Assembly (NCBI GenBank): GCA_030123545.1
Contig: CP126124.1
Location: 1,116,001 to 1,180,000, forward strand
Source: Burkholderiaceae bacterium
Lineage (GTDB): Bacteria; Pseudomonadota; Gammaproteobacteria; Burkholderiales; Burkholderiaceae_C
Length of the DNA: 64,000 nucleotides
Direction: 5' to 3'
Position numbers and translations under genes: made by a program. Below, in pieces: positions 15,625 through 24,026 of this stretch; position 1 is the stretch's first letter; every line of letters begins with the position of its first letter. The notes below the pieces were generated by a model. It was given only the letters and a program-made list of their open reading frames with translations, was not told the origin of the DNA and ran no database searches.

Positions 15625-17439
15625 TCAGCGCGCTTTGTCTTCGTCCGGGTCCGGCAGCGCTTCGTGCTTCTCCCACGGGTGGTGGAAGAAGCGCTCGCGC
15701 TGCGACTCTTCCTCGTGGATCATCTTTCGCGGCTTGACCAGGTCGCTGCGGCTGACGATACCGAGCAGTCGAAAGCTTTCGGCGGATTCGATGACCGGAA
15801 AACGTTCCAGGCCCGCGGCCGCCATGCGCGAGCCGGCCGTGCGGCAGGTCTCGGTCGGCAGCGCGAACGCCGGCGTTTGGTGCGCGAGCAGCGTCGCGAC
15901 CGGTTGCGCCAACGTGTGCGGTTCGAGATCGAGGAAGGTATTGCGGTCGACCATCGCGAGCAGGCGGCCGTCGGCCTGCTGCACCGGATAGGCGCGCTGC
16001 GTCTGCGTGCTGCCAAAGAACTTGTCGAGCACGTCGGCGATCGGCATCTCGGCCGGGATCGCCGTGACGTTGCGCGTCATCACGTCGTCGACGAAGCTCT
16101 GCTCGAGCGGGTCGACGCTGTATTCGCGGTAGATGCGCCGGCCGCGTCGCGCGATCTTCTCGGTCAGGATCGAGTGCGGCATCACGATCACGGTGAACGC
16201 ATACGACACGATGCAGCCAAGCAGCACCGGCAGGAACGCATTCGCATCGTGCGTCAACCCGAACGCGAAGATCATCGCCATCAGCGGCGCCCCCAGCGTG
16301 CCGGCCATGACCGCGGCCAGGCACACCAGGGCCCACAGCTGCACGTCGCCGCCCGGCAGCCAGCGGCCGATCACGACGCCCAGACCGGCGCCTATCGTCA
16401 TCAGCGGCGCCAGCGTGCCGCCGGAGGTGTTCGATCCGAGCGCGACCGCCCAGATGATGGCTTTCACGATCACCAGCGTCGCGGCGGCGCCCAGCACCAG
16501 ATCGTTCGCGAGCAGGTCGCCGATCACGTCGTAGCCGACGCCGAGTGCGCGCGGCTGGATGTAGCCGCCTACGCCGACGACCAGGCCGCCGATCGCGGGA
16601 AACCACATCCAGTGCAGCGGCAGCCGCTCGAACAGTTCCTCGATGTAATGGAACAGGTGGGTCACCACGGTCGAGAGCGCGCCGCAAGCCAGGCCCGCGA
16701 TGATCGACGACACGATCGCGATCGGCGGGGGTTCCGAGGTCGACATCGGGAACAGCGGCCCGCCCTCGTACCACACCGGGCGCAGGAAGCCGGCCACCGC
16801 GCAGGCGATCGCGACCGGCAGCAGGCTGCGCGGCCGCAGTTCGAACAGCATCAGTTCGACCGCGAACAGCACCGCCGCCAGCGGCGTGCCGAACACCGCG
16901 GTCATGCCGGCGCAGGCGCCGGCCACCAGCAGCGCCTTGCGCTCGGCCGAGGTCAGGCTGAACGCCTGCGCCAGCAGCGAGGCGGCGGCGCCGCCGGTCA
17001 CGATGATCGGCCCTTCGGCGCCGAACGGGCCGCCGCTGCCGATCACGACGCCCGACACGATCGGCTTGAGCACCGCGACCTTCGGCGACATCCGGCTCTT
17101 GCCGTACAAGATCGCTTCGAGCGCCTCGGGAATGCCGTGGCCGCGGATTTTGTCGGTGCCGAAGCGCGCCGCCAGCCCCGCGATCAGGCCGCCGATCGCC
17201 GGCACGATGATGACCCAGGCACCGAGCCGATTGTTCGCGGGCGAGTGCGCGGTGAACGAAACGGTCTGGTAGAAGAACAGGTTCGTGAAGAAGTGGATCA
17301 GCTGGAACAGCACATAGGCGCCGACCGAGCTGAGGATGCCGATCACGATCGCGAACGCCGACAGCATCAGGAACCGGTCGTGCCCGGAGAAGTCGCGCCA
17401 CTCCGGGGTCGCGGCGGATTCGGTCTGGGGCGAGTTCAT
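15625..17439 (-). CDS. ClC-family chloride channel/transporter with CBS domains
   Basis: A 604-residue protein with a ClC membrane core (about residues 20-440) and two C-terminal CBS domains (about 460-580: VTAIPAEMPIADVLDKFF and FPVIESAESFRLLGIVSRSDL). Selectivity segments are GHGIPEAL, GAEGP (gating Glu retained) and GGTLAPL in place of GxFxP. The gating Glu argues for an H+/Cl- exchanger rather than a leak channel, but this is inference. It is co-transcribed with the MarR gene (ATGA overlap at 17436-17439). Confidence 0.92.
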   Translation of the reverse strand: MNSPQTESAATPEWRDFSGHDRFLMLSAFAIVIGILSSVGAYVLFQLIHFFTNLFFYQTVSFTAHSPANNRLGAWVIIVPAIGGLIAGLAARFGTDKIRGHGIPEALEAILYGKSRMSPKVAVLKPIVSGVVIGSGGPFGAEGPIIVTGGAAASLLAQAFSLTSAERKALLVAGACAGMTAVFGTPLAAVLFAVELMLFELRPRSLLPVAIACAVAGFLRPVWYEGGPLFPMSTSEPPPIAIVSSIIAGLACGALSTVVTHLFHYIEELFERLPLHWMWFPAIGGLVVGVGGYIQPRALGVGYDVIGDLLANDLVLGAAATLVIVKAIIWAVALGSNTSGGTLAPLMTIGAGLGVVIGRWLPGGDVQLWALVCLAAVMAGTLGAPLMAMIFAFGLTHDANAFLPVLLGCIVSYAFTVIVMPHSILTEKIARRGRRIYREYSVDPLEQSFVDDVMTRNVTAIPAEMPIADVLDKFFGSTQTQRAYPVQQADGRLLAMVDRNTFLDLEPHTLAQPVATLLAHQTPAFALPTETCRTAGSRMAAAGLERFPVIESAESFRLLGIVSRSDLVKPRKMIHEEESQRERFFHHPWEKHEALPDPDEDKAR

Positions 17440-17867
17440 GGGGTTTGCTCCTGGGCCAGGTTCAGGCGGTCGCGGTAGGCGGCGCCGACCGTGCGCAATA
17501 TTTCGTCGTGGCGCTTGAGTTCGCGCAGGTGGCGGGTCGCGATGCGCTTGACCAGCGCACGCCCTTGTGGCGTCAGGTGGATTTCGACGCGCCGCGCATC
17601 TTCGGCGCTGCGCTGCTTGGTGACCAGCCCCTTGGCCTCGCAGCGCTTCACCAGACCGACGGTTCCCTGATGGCTCGCATCCAGCCGCGTCGCCAGTTCG
17701 CCGACGGTCGCCCACTCGCGTCCGGCAAAGCCGCGCAGGTGCAGCAGCAGCAGATACTGCAGCGGCGACATCCCGGCGTCGAGCGCCGCCGACTGGCTGA
17801 ATCGCAGAAATTGCGCCAGCCGGAAGCGGAACTCGGACAGGGTCGCATATTGCTTCTTCGTGATCAC
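17436..17867 (-). CDS. MarR-family transcriptional regulator
   Basis: A 143-residue winged-helix protein. GMSPLQYLLLLHLRGF is the dimer/helix region, TVGELATRLDASHQGTVGLVKR the recognition HTH, and SAEDARRVEIHLTPQG the wing. The GTG at 17867 has GGAG just upstream. It is divergent from the TDT transporter and overlaps the ClC gene. A 21-bp palindrome lies 26 bp upstream of its start and overlaps a TATAAT-like -10, so autoregulation and control of the divergent transporter are likely. Ligand unknown. Confidence 0.87.
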   Translation of the reverse strand: MITKKQYATLSEFRFRLAQFLRFSQSAALDAGMSPLQYLLLLHLRGFAGREWATVGELATRLDASHQGTVGLVKRCEAKGLVTKQRSAEDARRVEIHLTPQGRALVKRIATRHLRELKRHDEILRTVGAAYRDRLNLAQEQTP

Positions 17868-17892
17868 TCTCTCCGCCCCGACTCGATGCGCG

Positions 17893-17914
17893 ATTATACA
17901 ACGTCGTGATATAA
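17893..17914. promoter_or_regulatory. Probable MarR operator in the marR/TDT divergon
   Basis: TTATACAACG-T-CGTGATATAA at 17894-17914: a 21-bp imperfect palindrome, 8 of 10 arm positions pairing. The minus strand contains TATAAT inside it, a likely -10 for marR. The 18-bp core ATTATACAACGTCGTGAT (17893-17910) recurs with 16/18 identity at 25358-25375. Confidence 0.6.
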
Positions 17915-17976
17915 ATTGCCGGTCGGGCAGCGCGGTCCGCGCGCGCGGACTATATTGAAGCCATGGCTTCCGATAC

Positions 17977-19068
17977 ATGGTGTCCGCGATGAGTGCGGGT
18001 TGGGCGAGCGAACAGCGGGCGAACGCCAGCAGCGTGCTCGCGGGGCTGGTCGACCTGTCGCCGGCCAATTTCGCGATGGTCATGGCCACCGGCATCGTGT
18101 CGCTGGCGGCGCACCAGCATGGACTGGACCGGGTCGCATTCGCGCTGTTCTGGCTCGCCGGCATCGCCTGGGCCGTGCTCTGGTGCATGAACACGCTGCG
18201 CATGCTGGTGTTTCCGCGGCGCTTCTACGGCGACATGGTCGACCACATGAGTGGTCCGGGCTACTTCACCTCGGTCGCGGCGACCGCGGTGCTGGGCGCG
18301 CAGTTCGTGATCCTCGCGCACCGCCCCTGGCTCGGGGGCGTGCTGCTCGCATTGGCCTACGTGCTGTGGCTGGTGCTGACCTACACCGTGTTCGCCGCGA
18401 TGATCGTGAAGGACGTCAAGCCGACGCTGGACAAGGGCATCAGCGGTGCCTGGCTGCTCGCGGTGGTGGCGACGCAGTCGCTCGCGGTGCTCGGCGCGCT
18501 GCTCGCGACGCAGACGCCACCGCCTTGGCGGCTGATGCTGAACTTCTTCGCGCTCGCGATGTGGCTGTGGGGCGGCATGCAGTACATCTGGATGGTGTCT
18601 CTGATCTTCTACCGCGACACCTTCTTTCACTTCGCGCCGGTGGACCTGACGCCGCCGCACTGGATCAGCATGGGCGCGATGGCAATCTCGACGCTGGTCG
18701 GCGCGCTGCTGATCGACAACGCCGCCAACGCGCCGATGCTGAAGGTGCTGACGCCGTTCCTGATGGGTTTCATGGTGTTCTACTGGGCGACCGGCACCTG
18801 GTGGGTGCCGATGATGATCGTGCTGGACGTCTGGAGCTATGTGTACAAGCGGTTTCCGTTCCACTACGACCCGCTCGACTGGGGCGCGGTGTTTCCGCTC
18901 GGCATGTATGCGGTCTGCACGTACGACATGGCGCGCGTGCTCGCGCTCGACTTCCTGTGGCCGCTGCCGGTGGCATTTCTGGTGCTTGCGTTGCTCGCCT
19001 GGGTCGCTGCGTTCGCCGGCCTGCTGCGCCGCATCGTGCAATGGCTGCGGGCGGCGCGCGCGCGCTGA
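17977..19068 (+). CDS. TDT-family transporter (TehA/SLAC1 type)
   Basis: A 363-residue protein with about ten hydrophobic segments, opening with LSPANFAMVMATGIVSLAA, the family's first-helix signature. TDT members export tellurite-like anions, sulfite or C4-dicarboxylates. Length fits the bacterial group. ATG 17977 is used; ATG 17989 is possible. Divergent from the MarR-ClC operon, so an anion-homeostasis unit (ClC plus TDT anion exporter under one MarR) is a reasonable inference. Confidence 0.88.
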   Translation: MVSAMSAGWASEQRANASSVLAGLVDLSPANFAMVMATGIVSLAAHQHGLDRVAFALFWLAGIAWAVLWCMNTLRMLVFPRRFYGDMVDHMSGPGYFTSVAATAVLGAQFVILAHRPWLGGVLLALAYVLWLVLTYTVFAAMIVKDVKPTLDKGISGAWLLAVVATQSLAVLGALLATQTPPPWRLMLNFFALAMWLWGGMQYIWMVSLIFYRDTFFHFAPVDLTPPHWISMGAMAISTLVGALLIDNAANAPMLKVLTPFLMGFMVFYWATGTWWVPMMIVLDVWSYVYKRFPFHYDPLDWGAVFPLGMYAVCTYDMARVLALDFLWPLPVAFLVLALLAWVAAFAGLLRRIVQWLRAARAR

Positions 19069-19084
19069 AAGCCCTGCGATCGGC

Positions 19085-20464
19085 TCAACCCGGCTGCACG
19101 TTCTCGCCCGGCACCTTGCCTGCGCCCCGGATGTTGCGGCGCCTGCGCTGCCAGGCCTGCCAGGTGCGGCGCGGCCGCAGCGCGGACGCGATGAAATACA
19201 TGCCCTTGAACACGAGCAGCGAGCCCCAGATCGGCGTGCCGCGGTGGATGTCGCCGGCGAGCAGCGACAGCAGCGCGCTCTTCACGCCGAGCGGGTTGCG
19301 CGGGTGCATGAAGAATTCCCGCATCGCGGGGTTCGTGACCCGGAAGATGAACCAGGAGAACTCGCGCGGCGCAATCCGCATGGTGCGCTCGAAATGCCGG
19401 CGCGCGGCGGCGGCCGCCGCCGGCCGGTCCAGATGGGCGTCGATCAGAGCGACCGCCTCGAACGCACCGTGCATCGCCATGTAGACGCCGGAAGAGAACA
19501 CCGGATCGATGAAGGTGAACGCGTCCCCGAGCAGCACGTAGCGCTCGTCGGTGCAATGACTTGCGCTGTACGCATAGTTGCCGGTCGCGTACACCTTGCC
19601 GTCGATCAGCCGCGCTGCCGTCAAGCGCTGCGCCAACGGCGGGCACAGCGCGATCGTGTCGGCGAAGAACTCGGGCAGCGGCTTTGCGCGCGACTTCAGG
19701 TAGTACGGCCAGCACACCGCGCCGATGCTGACGCTGCCGTCGGCCAGCGGGATGTACCAGAACCAGCCGTGCGCGAACCAGAAGATCGTGATGTCGCCCT
19801 CGCGCATGCCGTCTGCGCGTTCGGCGTTCGCGAAATGGCCGAACAGCGCCGAACTGTTGTGGCGCGGGTTCTTCTGCTTGATCCCGAACTGGTTCGCGAG
19901 CACGGTGTCGCGCCCCGAGGCATCGACCACGTAGCGGGCGCGCCAGCGGCGCCGTTCGGCGGGAGAGGAGGGATCGGCGTCGCCGGTATCGAGTTCGGCC
20001 TCGATGTCGGCCCCGACCGCGTCGAACGCGATTCGGCGCACGCGGCAGCCTTCCAGGGTGCGGGCGCCGTCCTGCTGCGCCCGTTCGAACAGGATCCGAT
20101 CCAGGTCGGCGCGCCGCACCTGCCAGGCCCGGTCGAGCTGCGGATCCCAGCTTTCGGCGAACGCAAGCCGCGTCGTGTGCGCATGGTCGGGCGAGACGAA
20201 TTCCACGCCCCATTTGCGCATGCCGATACGATCGACCGCGTCGCGTACGCCGAGCCGGTCGAACAGCGGCGCATTGGCCGGTAGCAGGGATTCGCCGATG
20301 TGGAAACGCGGGTGATGCGATTTTTCGGCCAGCAGCACCGAGCGGCCGGCGCGCGCGAGCAGCGCGGCAACGGTCGCGCCGGCCGGACCGCCGCCGATCA
20401 CGAACACGTCGCAGTCGAACGGCGCGCTGCCGGCGTCGGGTTGTGCAGGGCGCTGGGTTTCCAT
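19085..20464 (-). CDS. FAD-dependent oxidoreductase, flavin halogenase-like
   Basis: About 459 residues. Dinucleotide-binding GGGPAGATVA near residue 24, FHIGESLLP near 55, ASGRDT, WFWYIPLADG matching the W-x-W-x-I-P motif of flavin-dependent halogenases near 220, and LLGDAFTFIDPVFSSGVYM near 305. Together these place it in the tryptophan/phenol halogenase-like branch of FAD monooxygenases; a geranylgeranyl-reductase-like role is the main alternative. No biosynthetic genes flank it. ATG 20464 chosen; 20479 also possible. It follows the ABC transporter genes on the same strand after an 80-bp gap. Confidence 0.8.
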   Translation of the reverse strand: METQRPAQPDAGSAPFDCDVFVIGGGPAGATVAALLARAGRSVLLAEKSHHPRFHIGESLLPANAPLFDRLGVRDAVDRIGMRKWGVEFVSPDHAHTTRLAFAESWDPQLDRAWQVRRADLDRILFERAQQDGARTLEGCRVRRIAFDAVGADIEAELDTGDADPSSPAERRRWRARYVVDASGRDTVLANQFGIKQKNPRHNSSALFGHFANAERADGMREGDITIFWFAHGWFWYIPLADGSVSIGAVCWPYYLKSRAKPLPEFFADTIALCPPLAQRLTAARLIDGKVYATGNYAYSASHCTDERYVLLGDAFTFIDPVFSSGVYMAMHGAFEAVALIDAHLDRPAAAAAARRHFERTMRIAPREFSWFIFRVTNPAMREFFMHPRNPLGVKSALLSLLAGDIHRGTPIWGSLLVFKGMYFIASALRPRRTWQAWQRRRRNIRGAGKVPGENVQPG

Positions 20465-20544
20465 CGGTGGTCCGGGCATTGTGCCCGGTTTGCGGCGCGC
20501 AGCGGAATCGAGCCGAATGCCGCCGCAGCAGGCGCGCACCCGCA

Positions 20545-22020
20545 CTAGAGGTAATCGGCCCCGGCTTCCTGTGCGAAGCGCGCCGGGTCGCCCTCCCAGA
20601 CGATGCGCGCGTGCTCGAGCACGTAGACCCGGTCCGCGTGCGGCAGCGCGAAGGTGACGTTCTGCTCGCCGAGCAGCACGGTCAGCGGCGTCGTCTGTCG
20701 CAGCGTCTCCAGCGCCTTCGACAACTGCTCGAGGATCACCGGCGCGAGGCCCAGCGTCGGCTCGTCGAGGATCAGCAGGTCGGGCTTCATCATCAGCGCG
20801 CGCGCGATCGCCAGCATCTGCTGTTCGCCGCCGCTGAGCGTCTGCGCGAGTTGGCCGGCGCGCTCGCGCAGGATCGGGAACAGGTCGAGCAGCCAGCCGA
20901 GCTGGCGTTCGCGCTCGGCGGTGTCCTGGTGCTGGCCCCCGAGATCGAGGTTTTCGCGCACCGTCATCTCGCCGAACAGCTCGCGCGTCTCAGGGCATTG
21001 CACGATGCCGCCGCGCGCGATCTGCGCCGCGGTGCGGCCGCGCAGCGCCTGCCCGTCGCGTGCGATCGTGCCGGTGTACGGCAGCAGGCCCGAGATCGTG
21101 TTGAACAGCGTGGTCTTGCCGGCGCCGTTCAAGCCGACGATGGAAACGAACTCGCCGGCGTGCACGTGGATGGCCACGTCCTGCAGCGCCTGCGCCTTGC
21201 CGTAGTGGACGCTGAGGTTCTTCACCTCCAGCCGCGGCGTCTTGCCGGCGAAGTCGGCCGCCGGGCGCGCGGCGGTCTCGATCGAGCCGCCGAGGTAGAC
21301 CTGGCGCACGGTCTCGTGTCGCATCACCTCGTCGGCCGGGCCGGTGCAGATCTCCTCGCCCAGGTACATCGCGAGCACCCGATCCACCAGCGCCGACACG
21401 CTCTTGACGTTGTGGTCGACCAGCAGCACCGCACGGTCCTCGTCGCGAAAGCCGCGGATCAGCGTGGAGAAGGTCGCGACCTCGGCCAGCGTCAGCCCGG
21501 CGAACGGCTCGTCGACCAGCACCACCTTCGGGTTGCGCGCGATCGCCTTCGCCAGTTCGAGCCGGCGCAGGTCGGCGAACGGCAGCGTCGGCGGTTTGCG
21601 ATCGAGCACGGCGCCGAGGCCGACCCGCTCGGCGATTTGCCGCGCGTGCTCGGCCAGTCCGTGGTCGGCGAACACCATGCGCAGGCTGTCGGGCAGCAGT
21701 GCGACCAGGATGTTCTCGAGCACCGTCTGGCGGTTCAACGGGCGCGAATGCTGAAACACCATGCCGAAGCCGCGGCGCGCGATCCGGTGCGCCGGCAGCC
21801 CGGCCAGATCGTCGCCGTCGAACAGCACGCGCCCGGCGCTCGGGCGCTCGATGCCCATGATGCATTTCATCGCGGTCGACTTGCCCGAGCCGTTAGGGCC
21901 TATCAATCCGAAGATCTCGCCGCCGTGCAGGTCCAGATCCAGATCCTTCACCGCCGTCAGGCCGCCGAAACGCTTGGTGAGCCCACGCACCTGCAGCAGC
22001 GCCTGCGTAGCCTCGGTCAT
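20545..22020 (-). CDS. livG-livF: Fused LivG-LivF tandem ATPase of a branched-chain-type ABC transporter
   Basis: A 491-residue single polypeptide with two ABC ATPase domains. Domain 1 (about 5-250, LivG-like): GPNGSGKST, FQHSRPLNRQT, a divergent signature LPFADLRRLE in place of LSxGQ, and VVLVDEPFAG. A linker (about 250-265) leads to domain 2 (265-491, LivF-like): GLNGAGKTT, QCPETRELFGEM, intact LSGGEQQ and LILDEPTLGL. The start ATG overlaps the livM stop. Normally livG and livF are separate genes. There is no stop or start between the halves, so it is a real fusion. Confidence 0.93.
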   Translation of the reverse strand: MTEATQALLQVRGLTKRFGGLTAVKDLDLDLHGGEIFGLIGPNGSGKSTAMKCIMGIERPSAGRVLFDGDDLAGLPAHRIARRGFGMVFQHSRPLNRQTVLENILVALLPDSLRMVFADHGLAEHARQIAERVGLGAVLDRKPPTLPFADLRRLELAKAIARNPKVVLVDEPFAGLTLAEVATFSTLIRGFRDEDRAVLLVDHNVKSVSALVDRVLAMYLGEEICTGPADEVMRHETVRQVYLGGSIETAARPAADFAGKTPRLEVKNLSVHYGKAQALQDVAIHVHAGEFVSIVGLNGAGKTTLFNTISGLLPYTGTIARDGQALRGRTAAQIARGGIVQCPETRELFGEMTVRENLDLGGQHQDTAERERQLGWLLDLFPILRERAGQLAQTLSGGEQQMLAIARALMMKPDLLILDEPTLGLAPVILEQLSKALETLRQTTPLTVLLGEQNVTFALPHADRVYVLEHARIVWEGDPARFAQEAGADYL

Positions 22021-22940
22021 CGCCGCGTGCTCCGTGCCAGCAGCGAACCGAGAAAGCCGTTCGGGAAGAATAGGATCACCAGCAGCGCGACGGTGGAGAC
22101 GATGAAGGTGGCCAGTTCGCCGGTGGGGCGCAGGAACTCGCCGGCGACGATCAGGAAGATCGCGCCGATCGCACCGCCGACCACGGTGCGCCGGCCGCCG
22201 AGCACGGCGGCGACGATCACCTGCACGCCGACCGAGAGGTCGACCACGGTGCCGACCGACGCGGTGCCCATGTAGAACACCAGCAGCGCGCCCGCCAGCC
22301 CCGAGAACAGCGAACTCGCGACGAACGCGGCCAGCTTGTGCTTGACGATGTTGAAGCCCAACGCGCCCGCCTGCACCGGGTCCTGGCCGCTGGCCTGCAG
22401 GATCAGTCCGACCGGCGAGCGCGCAAGGCCGAACAGGATCGCGCCGCTGACCGTCATGAAAGCTAGCGCGATCCAGTAGTTGACGCCGGCGTCGATCGAT
22501 AGCACGTCGGGAATCGTCAGCCCGATCTCGCCGCCGGTCAGGTCCGCGAACACGACGACGAAGCTCTGCAGGATCAGCACCGCGACCAGCGTGATCAGCC
22601 CGAAATACGGTCCGCGCACACGCAGCGCCGGCAGCGCGAGCAGGAAGCCGGCGACCACCGCCGCCAGCGCGCCGAGCGCGATGCAGAGGGACGGCGACCA
22701 GCCGTATCGGTTGTCGACGATGCCGGCCGTGTAGGCGCCGACGCCGATCAGAAAGGTCGGGCCGAAGTTGACTTCGCCGGCAAAGCCGAACAGCAGATCC
22801 CAGCTCATCGAGAACACGCCGAAGTAGTAGGCGACCGTCAGCAGCCCCAGCACGTAACCGGTGACGTACCACGGCAGCGACGCCGCCACGACCAGTGCCG
22901 CCAGCACGATCCAGAACCAGCGCGAGTAGAGCAGCCTCAA
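22017..22940 (-). CDS. livM: ABC transporter permease LivM-like
   Basis: A 307-residue inner-membrane permease with about ten segments. It carries LivM-type elements: SWDLLFGFAGEVNFGPTFLI near residue 45 and GGRRTVVGGAIGAIFLIVAGE near 250. The TTG at 22940 has GGAG about 9 nt upstream. It is separated from livH by a 177-bp gap containing a dispersed repeat, while it overlaps the ATPase gene by ATGA. Confidence 0.9.
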   Translation of the reverse strand: MRLLYSRWFWIVLAALVVAASLPWYVTGYVLGLLTVAYYFGVFSMSWDLLFGFAGEVNFGPTFLIGVGAYTAGIVDNRYGWSPSLCIALGALAAVVAGFLLALPALRVRGPYFGLITLVAVLILQSFVVVFADLTGGEIGLTIPDVLSIDAGVNYWIALAFMTVSGAILFGLARSPVGLILQASGQDPVQAGALGFNIVKHKLAAFVASSLFSGLAGALLVFYMGTASVGTVVDLSVGVQVIVAAVLGGRRTVVGGAIGAIFLIVAGEFLRPTGELATFIVSTVALLVILFFPNGFLGSLLARSTRR

Positions 22941-22975
22941 CTCAGTTGCTCCATCGCGATTGGCGCGACCCGCGA

Positions 22976-23117
22976 CGGATGAAACGGGTTCGAGAGGCCG
23001 CGGAGCAGGCCGTTCGCGGGCACCCGCGGAGCCGGCTCCGCCGGTCCGCTGGGTGCGCCCCCGTCAAGGGGGTTGGCGGAGCGACACGAAGTGCGCGAAG
23101 ACTGGGGGTGTTTCACT
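22976..23117. repeat. Dispersed ~142-bp intergenic repeat, copy A
   Basis: Runs from GATGAAACGGG to GGGGGTGTTTCACT and ends at the livH stop. It contains GGAGCCGGCTCCGCCGGTCC and a CCCCCGTCAAGGGGG hairpin. The same elements in the same order and near-identical sequence (GGCCGCGGAGCAGGCC, AGCGACACGAAGTGCGCG) occur at 32413-32554. Both copies abut the 3' end of a minus-strand gene. Confidence 0.85.
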
Positions 23118-23993
23118 CTAGCGCCTTCCGAGCAGGCCCTGCGGGCGCACGTAGATCACCGCGACCAGCAGCAGCAGCGCGGGGATCGAGCGGTACGCCG
23201 GCGACACCAGGTACGCGGTCAGCGTCTCCAGGTAGCCGACCACGAACGCGGCGAGCAGCGACCCCGACACGCTGCCGAGGCCGCCGAGCACGACGATCGA
23301 GAACGCGCTGGCCGTGAGCGGCCCGACGCTGTACGAGCTCACGCCCAGGAACATGCCGAGCAACACGCCGGCGACGCCGGCGAGCAGGCCGTAGATCGCC
23401 CAGACCACGACGTAGACGCGCGTCAGCTCATGGCCCAGCAGCGTCACGCCGCGCGGATTCATCGACGCCGCGAGCACCACCTTGCCGAGCCGCGTGCGGT
23501 TCACGAACGCCCACAACCCGCCGATCGCGAGCCAGCAGACGAGCGCGGTGAACACCTCGTTGCGCGGCGTGCGCACGCCCAGGATGCCGACCACGCCTTC
23601 GACCAGCGGCAGCACGGTCTTCGCGTTGTTCGTGAAGAAGTAGGCGATCAGCTCCTGCAGCATGATGCCCCACAGCAGCGTCGCGGTGAGGATGAAGATT
23701 TCCTTTTCTTCGCCCGGGATGCGGCGCGAGCGCTGGATCGGCTGCACCACCAGGAAATAGGTCGCCAGCGCGACGATCAGCGCGGTCGCGAGCCCGACCA
23801 GCGCGCCCGCGTAGCTGCTCAGGTGCAGCAGATTGCCGCAGGCCCAGGCCGCCACCGCGGCCGCGACCATGATCGCGCCGTGCGACAGGTTGAGCACGCC
23901 CGAGACGCCGAAGATCAGCGTGAACCCCATGGCCCCGAGCGCATAGAGCGCGCTGATCGCGAAACCGTCGATCAGGATCTGCAGGGCCAGCAT
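23118..23993 (-). CDS. livH: ABC transporter permease LivH-like
   Basis: A 291-residue permease. Typical LivH start LQILIDGFAISALYALGAMG, then GVSGVLNLSHGAIMV, and a C-terminal VLGGLGSVSGSLLAAFVVGY and ALLLLVAVIYVRPQGLLG. It follows the substrate-binding gene on the same strand and precedes livM, from which it is separated by the repeat. Partner of LivM in the transmembrane channel. Confidence 0.92.
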   Translation of the reverse strand: MLALQILIDGFAISALYALGAMGFTLIFGVSGVLNLSHGAIMVAAAVAAWACGNLLHLSSYAGALVGLATALIVALATYFLVVQPIQRSRRIPGEEKEIFILTATLLWGIMLQELIAYFFTNNAKTVLPLVEGVVGILGVRTPRNEVFTALVCWLAIGGLWAFVNRTRLGKVVLAASMNPRGVTLLGHELTRVYVVVWAIYGLLAGVAGVLLGMFLGVSSYSVGPLTASAFSIVVLGGLGSVSGSLLAAFVVGYLETLTAYLVSPAYRSIPALLLLVAVIYVRPQGLLGRR

Positions 23994-24026
23994 CGGGCGC
24001 GTGGGTCAGGCGGCGTCCGGCTTCCT

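Noticed and set aside
15664..17478. A 600-codon plus-strand open frame opposite the ClC gene
   Set aside because: Arg/His/Gln-rich shadow frame; the opposite strand has all ClC and CBS motifs.
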